From Chamaecyparis obtusa (Eukaryota; Streptophyta; Pinopsida; Cupressales; Cupressaceae): a DNA stretch of 64,000 nucleotides. Within the stretch, counting starts at the first letter, position 1. Each line of letters opens with the position of its first letter. The notes beneath the pieces were generated by a model. It was not told the origin of the DNA, did not search any database, and saw nothing but the letters and a program-made list of their open reading frames with translations. Made by a program: the position numbers and the translations under genes. This document shows, in pieces, positions 58,625 through 64,000 of this stretch. Where the stretch lies: the NCBI GenBank assembly GCA_027943335.1, contig BSBK01002795.1:496001-560000 (forward strand). Direction: 5' to 3'.

Positions 58625-59266
58625 TGTGTGAGTTATCTCTTAGTGATTTCAGTATTCATATGTTTCTCAGTGATAGTTTAAGGTTCTCGGTCCTTCTATT
58701 TTTTCTGCAATTTTGTGCATTGTTGCGGATGATTGGATGTGAATGTCTTTGTGGGTATACTTTAACCCCTTAACAATCTTGTCTCATCCCTATGTCTAGT
58801 TATAGAGATGGACATTGTTTGCAGGTCATAAATTGTGCCTAAATCTTCAGTAATGCTATTGTTTGTGAAAATCATCTTTTCCTGAAATAGCCTCTTTCTA
58901 TTTTAGACCTTCTTATGAAATACTTATGCAAGCCTATTCAGAGAGCTATGATCTCCTAGACCTAAGTTGTTCATCAGGATTCATCTTTTATACTGAGATC
59001 CAAACCCTAGTTTTCGTGCATCACCTAGTAGATAGATTTGCTTTCAGTCATTTCCATTTTATGCACTCCTTCTATCCCTTTCCCTCAAAATTTTACATTT
59101 TTAGTCAAGAAGCAAATTAAGGTGATTATCCAAGAGGAACCAGCCTAGAATCTGGAGGTTTCATCTTAGTTAGCATAGGTCCCACAACCTAGACATGATT
59201 CTCAAGTTATACTAAGTTATCAAGACCAAGAGAGCTTGAGAAAAGGCACAAACTTAGTGTATAACA
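58625..59266 (-). repeat. Element A right LTR, inverted relative to the left
   Basis: Reverse complement of 36859-37498 along its full length (642 bp against 640 bp) with scattered substitutions. It begins TGTGTGAG on the plus strand, the inverse of the LTR's CTCACACA end, and ends GTGTATAACA, the inverse of TGTTATACAC. ACTTG follows. The 5 bp on its inner side (58620-58624, CTTCT) do not match ACTTG, which argues against an independent solo LTR. Confidence 0.88.
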
Positions 59267-59271
59267 ACTTG

Positions 59272-60638
59272 GTAGTGAGCTCAAAGTCAAAAAGATGTTA
59301 ATTTAAAAGAAGAGGGCAATAAAACATTTTGGTTTGTCTCAATATGTCAGCATTTGAATAAACATGAAAATTTGCCTATGTGATAACAAATCCCCTTATT
59401 CGAGGAAAGTAAAAAAATAAAATGGTATGTTGAATACTCATCGAGGCACTATTTTATTGCAAAGAGGGAAAGCTCCAAACATAGAAATTCCCCGTGGAAG
59501 CCACCCTTATCGAGAGTGCATATTCACCCAAGTGAAGGAATGTTCCCATAATATAAAATCAATGACCTAGTCAAATATGCACCCAAGTGCACATTCTCAC
59601 AAATAATAGAAACATTTCAAACACACTTATCCACCATGGATACCAGTACGTGTCCAACAAGGAGTCTCATGCATAAAATAAGGTCCAACATGGATTCTCC
59701 CTATTTGAACATGAAAATGTAAAAGATGTTTTAAATAAATTACCCATGGTGAACTTGGTCCTGTCTCTGCCACAAATCAAAGTGAGAATAAACGTCCACC
59801 TTGAAAGGAAATAATATACATCCCAATGGGGCTTTTGTAGATAATGGTTTGAAATACAAAGTCTATACATCACTCTAAGTCTGCCCAACATGACTTCCAT
59901 GCAATCAGAGTAGTTCAAAATCCTTTGAACACAAATCACATATGAAAGAAAATCCATCGATGGACCCCCCCAATGTACACTGAATGTAGAGCACGATATT
60001 AACATGTCAAAGCATAGTTGCAAAAGGATTAATCTACTATAGGACCAACTTCATGCACCATGCCAATAAAACAAGGTCTATGGAAGAGAGTCAAGCCTGG
60101 AACATAATTTATGCTGAGGTACAGATGAAGGAAATGAAGTTAGTTTAAAATGTGAAGTCTTCCCAGTCACGCTCTAGCGCATATACAATAGTTTGCCAAG
60201 GAAAAAGAAACACACACTGACATCCTCCTTCATGTGATTTAAACCTAGCGTAGTCGTGCAACCCATTTAGGAGGACAAGCTCAATCAAGGAAATTCACCA
60301 GCATGTACTAGTCATGGTGTACATGGGATTGTCTATCATTGAAGCCACACAAGGATGACACAGAATAAAATGCCCACTAAAACAAAAAACTTAGGCAAGT
60401 AAAGAATGAAGGGAAGATCCTAAACAAAATGTATACATACAATCATAGCGCATATCTTTGTCTATCAATGAACATAAGGAAAAGGGATGTCCATTGGAAG
60501 CCCTTGAACACTCTTGATATGATTTTTACAAAGTGGAGGAAGTTTGCAGAAAAATTAGTCCATGGAGAACACTAAATCAAGCCCTGCACAGAGGTTGAAA
60601 GGTCATAAAACATTAAGAATGGAACAATCCGTCATCAA
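59272..60638. other. Unassigned DNA between elements A and E
   Basis: Continues the DNA left of A. The 118-codon minus-strand open frame at 59667-60023 has no recognised domain and is treated as uncertain. Ends with ATCAA before element E's LTR. Confidence 0.35.
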
Positions 60639-60895
60639 TGTAGAATTAACAAATTTGAAATAAAGACTAGAAAAAGAAGATAAATAGAGCAGATTGAAAA
60701 AGAACACAAAACACACAATTTATCGTGGTTCACCACAATAGTGGCTATGTCCACACTGAGAGCAGAAGAATTGTATTAATCTCTAAAATAGAATGTTTAC
60801 CAATGACAAGAAGATTCTTATTTATAAGCTCATATTGAGCAACTAAAAAGACAAGGCACAACAGACAAAAGTCCGTTGGCCTTCAAATCCCAACA
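60639..60895 (-). repeat. Element E 3' LTR (257 bp, Ty1/copia)
   Basis: On the minus strand it runs from TGTTGGGATTTG to TTAATTCTACA. It holds TATAAATA near 60818-60826 (minus) and GTGGTGAACCACGAT, a hairpin-forming stretch common in copia LTRs. The polypurine tract CTAGTGGGAGTT (60896-60907, minus) abuts it. The partner LTR is off the window. The left edge (60639) is inferred from TG/CA ends. Confidence 0.75.
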
Positions 60896-60907
60896 AACTC
60901 CCACTAG
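60896..60907 (-). other. Polypurine tract of element E
   Basis: Minus-strand CTAGTGGGAGTT next to the TG of the 3' LTR. Confidence 0.65.
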
Positions 60908-60959
60908 AAGTCAATAGATAATTCAGTTGATCAGGCATTCCCCTACTCTACATGCTGAC

Positions 60960-61640
60960 CTACTTTAGCTTAACAAGTCCAAGAGAAGTTCTTGCACATT
61001 CAAACTTCTCCTTGGTTACAACTTTAGTGAATATATCTACTGGATTGATCTTAGTATCAATTTTTTCAACCTTCAACCTGCCCTCTTCAATCATGTGCCA
61101 AACAAAGTGAGTATGGATGTCAATGTGTTTTGAACGTCGCTAAGAGGTATGATTATGAGCCATAAATATGGCACTGTGACTATCACTGAAAATAACATAA
61201 TCATTTTGTTGATACTTCATTTCACCAAGTAATCACTGCAACCAAATCATTTCCTGAGCACATTCGAAAAGTGCCAAATACTCAGCTTCAGTGGAAGAAA
61301 GAGCAATAGAATGTTGCAGCCTTGAAGCCTAACTAATAGCAGTTGCAGCGAACATGAATGTGTAACTAGTGGTAGATCTACGCTTATCGAAATCTCTGGC
61401 AAGATCTGAATTCGTGAATCCCTGTAACTGTTCATGATTGTTACAAAAACATAAGACCAAATCTAAAGTGCCTTTAAGATATCTTAATATCCATTTGATG
61501 GCCTCCCAATGAGTCTTCCCGGGATTGCTCATGAATCTACTCACAACTCCCACTGCATGAACAATGTTGGGATGTGTCGAAACCATAGCATACATAATAC
61601 TATCAACGATAGATTTTTAAGGAATGTCCTCCATATATTC
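60960..61640 (-). pseudogene. Element E RNase H (Ty1/copia pol C-terminus)
   Basis: Minus-strand reading has MYAMVSTHPNIVHAVGVVSRF and HWEAIKWILRYLKGTLDL, then GFTNSDLARDFDKRRSTTSY, where the catalytic Asp of GFTDSD is Asn. After a stop near 61330: ALSSTEAEYLALFECAQE (Glu kept), VIFSDSHSAIFMAHN (Asp) and TKINPVDIFTKVVTKEKF. A stop at 60960-60962 (TAG) ends pol. A second stop lies near 61235. It degrades the RNA strand during reverse transcription in an intact copy; two stops and the Asn make it inactive. Confidence 0.9.
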
Positions 61641-61649
61641 CTTGTCCTC

Positions 61650-62663
61650 TTATGTTTGTGGGCACAAATTTGCTGATAACTGAAAATGTGAAGCAAGTGG
61701 AGTAGAAACACTATGCGCATCAGCCATACCAAATCTATGAATTACTTTGTCAATATATTCTTTTTGTGACAATGTGATTACTTTCTTCTTCCTATCCCAG
61801 GTAATAGTCATACCAAGAATCTTCTTGGCTGCCCCTAAATCCTTCATAGAAAATGTGCTTGCCAATTTAGTTTTCAGCTCATTAACAATTTTAGAGCTTG
61901 TGCCTGCTACTAACATTTTATCAACATAGAGAAGAAGAATAACAAATTCACAATTCAAAAGTGTCTTGTACTAAATGTACAGATCAGATTCACATCTGAT
62001 AAAATTATGTTCAAGCATGAAGGAGTCAAACTTAACATACAACTATCTCAGGACTTGCTTGAGCCCATACAAACTATGCTTCAGCCGGCAATAGAGATGT
62101 TCCTGCCCCTTTTTCACAAAACTTTCAGGCTGACGCATATACAAATCCTCATTTATGTCTCCATGTAAAAACACTATCTTAACATCTAACTGTTCCAATT
62201 CAAGATCCCAAATGGCTACTAATCCCAATACTATTCAGATGGATTTCATCTTCACAACCGGAGAGAATATTTCAGCAAACTCAATCCCCTATTTCTGAGC
62301 ATATCCTTTTACTACCAACCGAGCTTTGAACCATTTTTAACCTCCTCCTTCATCTTTCAATTTATAGACCCACTTGTTCTTGAGTGGTTTTTGATTTGGT
62401 GGAAGAAAGACCAAATCCCAAGAGTCGTTTGCTTCAAGCGAACTCATTTCATCTATCATAGCAACAAACCAATTGTTCTTATCATTTCTTATACATGCCT
62501 CTTTAAAATTTGCAAGTTCAATTTGCTCAGAAATTAATAGCTTTGGCTCTACCTCTTCAGCAAATAATAGCTGATAATCAGAGAATTTTGCTGGAACTTT
62601 CCTTTGTCTTGAGGATCTTCTCAATTCAGGATGATCTGGTTCATGAGAATGAATTCTTTGCAA
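61650..62663 (-). pseudogene. Element E reverse transcriptase (Ty1/copia)
   Basis: From right to left: FKEACIRNDKNNWFVAMIDEMSSL and NDSWDLVFLPPNQKPLKNKWVYKLKDEG (62663-62337), a frame break, ARLVVKGYAQK, LELEQLDVKIVFLHGDINEDLYMRQPE (62228-62100), CRLKHSLYGLKQVLR, a stop, then FVILLLYVDKMLVAGTS (about 61945-61910). The active site YVDD has become YVDK. MKDLGAAKKILGM and LSQKEYIDKVIHRFGM follow. With the second Asp replaced, the enzyme cannot be active. Confidence 0.92.
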
Positions 62664-63422
62664 TTTATTATCATTATTTTCTCCAAGTGAAGGATCTCTG
62701 AGAGTAACTATTTTGTTGGTATTTGATTTGGTGAATAATTCATGAGGACTGCCCTTGGAGCTGGGAAAAGAGCATGTCCTCTATATGCCCAAACTATTTC
62801 GGCATGCTTGTCCTATTAAGACTCCCTCTTGATGAACATTATCTCTGCTAAGAGATGTGCTAATTGTTTCCTCTGTGATACCAAAAGTGGATTGTTTCAT
62901 GTCCTTGTGCTAAGAATGATCTTCATTGTCATGCGTATGACTGAAAGAGAGATCATTGCAAGCTGGTCTAGCACAAGATCTCTCTGATCGGGAGGTGCTA
63001 TGTAGTGTAGCAGTCGACAGGGGAGACTCTGCAAAGGTGTGAAGTGGATTAGAGTGTGGGTGAGACTTTTCGGAGGTGTCCACCTCATCCACATGACACC
63101 ATTTATGAGACGTGTGTAGGTAGGGAACTTATTGCGAGTGAGAGATGAGTTGTTCAAATAGAGGAGTGCGTGGATGTTTGAATAGGGGCTGCATAAGGTG
63201 CTGGGAAGAGACAAATTCATGCAAGGGAGAGGTGTGTGGGTGAGAGCTTGTTGGTGTATGGAGGGGAGTAATCTGTAGGTGAGGCTCTACAATGGAGTCC
63301 ACCTCATCCGCATGGCAGTGTGTATAGGGAATGCATGAGCAGGGATCAACGCCTATGCCTTTGTCATGAATGTTGCATGAGATAGGGGGGGTTTCATGTG
63401 GGTGAAGATGGTGTTGTAAAAT
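62664..63422 (-). repeat. Element E linker between integrase and RT, with degenerate repeats
   Basis: Reading is open only in pieces (62897-63220 in one frame). A block GTCCACCTCATCC(A/G)CATG occurs near 63077 and 63296, about 220 bp apart, with GGTGTG(A/T)G-rich DNA around it. The linker of copia pol is variable in length; here it seems expanded by duplication. Confidence 0.65.
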
Positions 63423-64000
63423 TCATGCTTGATAATCAGCAATAGCAAACTGACTTTGAGAGGTAGGGGGTTTTTCAAAAAGTGAGTGACTGTTACAATC
63501 ATTTTGGTCTATTTCAAAATCAGACATAGAATCTCTTGTATGGTTATCACTTTGATTCCACATGCTGGTAGAGGAAGAAGATACAGGAGCTGGAACTAAA
63601 ACTGATGTAGGAGAAACAATATTTTGTGAAACATTATTCTGTATATCTATATCAGACTTATTATCAAAAATAGAGAAGGTAACAAATTCACTCACTGATT
63701 TTTCTTTCATATTGGAAGCTGGAAATATTTTCTCATTAAAGACTACATCTTTGCTCAAAATTATCTTCTTCTCAATTGGATCCCAAATTCTGTAACCAAA
63801 CTGATCTTCACCATAGCCAACGAATATGCCCTTTTGTGATTTGAAATCTAGCTTTGTCCTTCTTTCTTTTGGGACATGCACATGAGCTTCACACCCAAAA
63901 AATTTGATGTGTGAGTATGAGATCCTTTTTCCCAGCCATTCCTCTTCTGGAATGCCAAACTCTAGATGAGATGAAGAAGTCTTATTGATTAAATAGATGC
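63423..64000 (-). pseudogene. Element E integrase C-terminal region (runs off window)
   Basis: From 64000 leftward: INKTSSSHLEFGIPEEEWLGKR, IKFFGCEAHVHVPKERRTKLD, FKSQKGIFVGYGEDQFGYRIWDPIEKKIILSKDVVFNE (about 63820-63715). This is the conserved end of copia integrase, after the catalytic core. The downstream Ser/Thr-rich part reaches 63423. The frame is open here except near 63980 (SI-stop-LINK). The catalytic core, protease and gag lie beyond the right edge. Confidence 0.92.

Larger units (their letters stand above)
36859..59266 (+). mobile_element. Element A: Ty3/gypsy retrotransposon with inverted terminal LTRs
   Basis: Outer ends are two copies of one LTR facing each other in opposite orientation (36859-37498 forward, 58625-59266 reverse). 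Both outermost ends are the LTR start, TGTTATACAC. ACTTG flanks both sides (36854-36858 and 59267-59271). Inside are gag (37661 on), the inserted element B with its GGAAT TSD, and protease, RNase H-like, RT, RNase H and integrase (to 56438), all plus strand. Without B the element is about 9.7 kb. No direct-orientation 3' LTR is seen. The domain set and the CCHC finger resemble Tat-type gypsy elements. Confidence 0.8.

Noticed and set aside
58625..59266. Independent solo LTR of family A inserted in minus orientation
   Set aside because: Its immediate flanks (CTTCT and ACTTG) do not match, whereas ACTTG matches the outer flank of the left LTR. It is kept only as the main alternative.
59667..60023. 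118-codon minus-strand ORF
   Set aside because: No recognised domain, no homologous copy in the window and no promoter context; left as unassigned.

Overview
This is an AT-rich, gene-poor stretch of a seed-plant nuclear genome. Almost every recognisable piece is a retroelement, most are decayed, and several are nested inside one another. I found no intact host gene, no rRNA or tRNA gene and no CRISPR array. Long Ty3/gypsy and Ty1/copia elements, plant-type tRNA primer sites, L1-type LINEs with an RNase H domain, and an extra RNase H placed before the reverse transcriptase (RT) suggest a gymnosperm. The species cannot be fixed from sequence alone.

Layout. (1) 1-17650: element F (694-10633) is a 9.9-kb LTR element with no pol; it carries a decayed Ser-rich ORF and several tandem repeats. 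F sits in an older minus-strand LTR element, G (ORFs 11164-12052, LTR about 12471-14031). G abuts a decayed minus-strand copia element, H (RT/integrase remnant about 14140-15250, primer site 16948-16963, LTR from 16966). (2) 17650-34900: mostly unassigned AT-rich DNA with an LTR remnant (to 19656), a minus-strand LINE 3' half (21445-22980), a solo LTR with perfect target-site duplication (25228-26096), a possible non-autonomous DNA element (28657-29493), a decayed ORF (29612-30146) and a plus-strand LINE (about 32025-34781). (3) 34900-59271: a copia fragment, D (primer site 35000-35015, gag 35833-36663), is followed by a three-level nest. Gypsy A (36859-59266, plus strand) contains gypsy B (38764-51445, minus strand), and B's gag contains the small non-autonomous element C (46146-48585). 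TSDs are ACTTG for A, GGAAT for B and CATAG for C, giving the order A, then B, then C. (4) 59272-64000: unassigned DNA, then a minus-strand copia element, E (3' LTR 60639-60895, pol from 60960 off the right edge).

The most unusual observation is the outer structure of A. Its left LTR reads forward, its right LTR is a full-length copy in the opposite orientation, and the same 5 bp (ACTTG) flanks the outside of both. That looks like one integration of a molecule with two identical U3 ends. The second is that both A and B place an RNase H-like domain between protease and RT. All elements carry stops, frameshifts or damaged catalytic residues, so none looks autonomous now.
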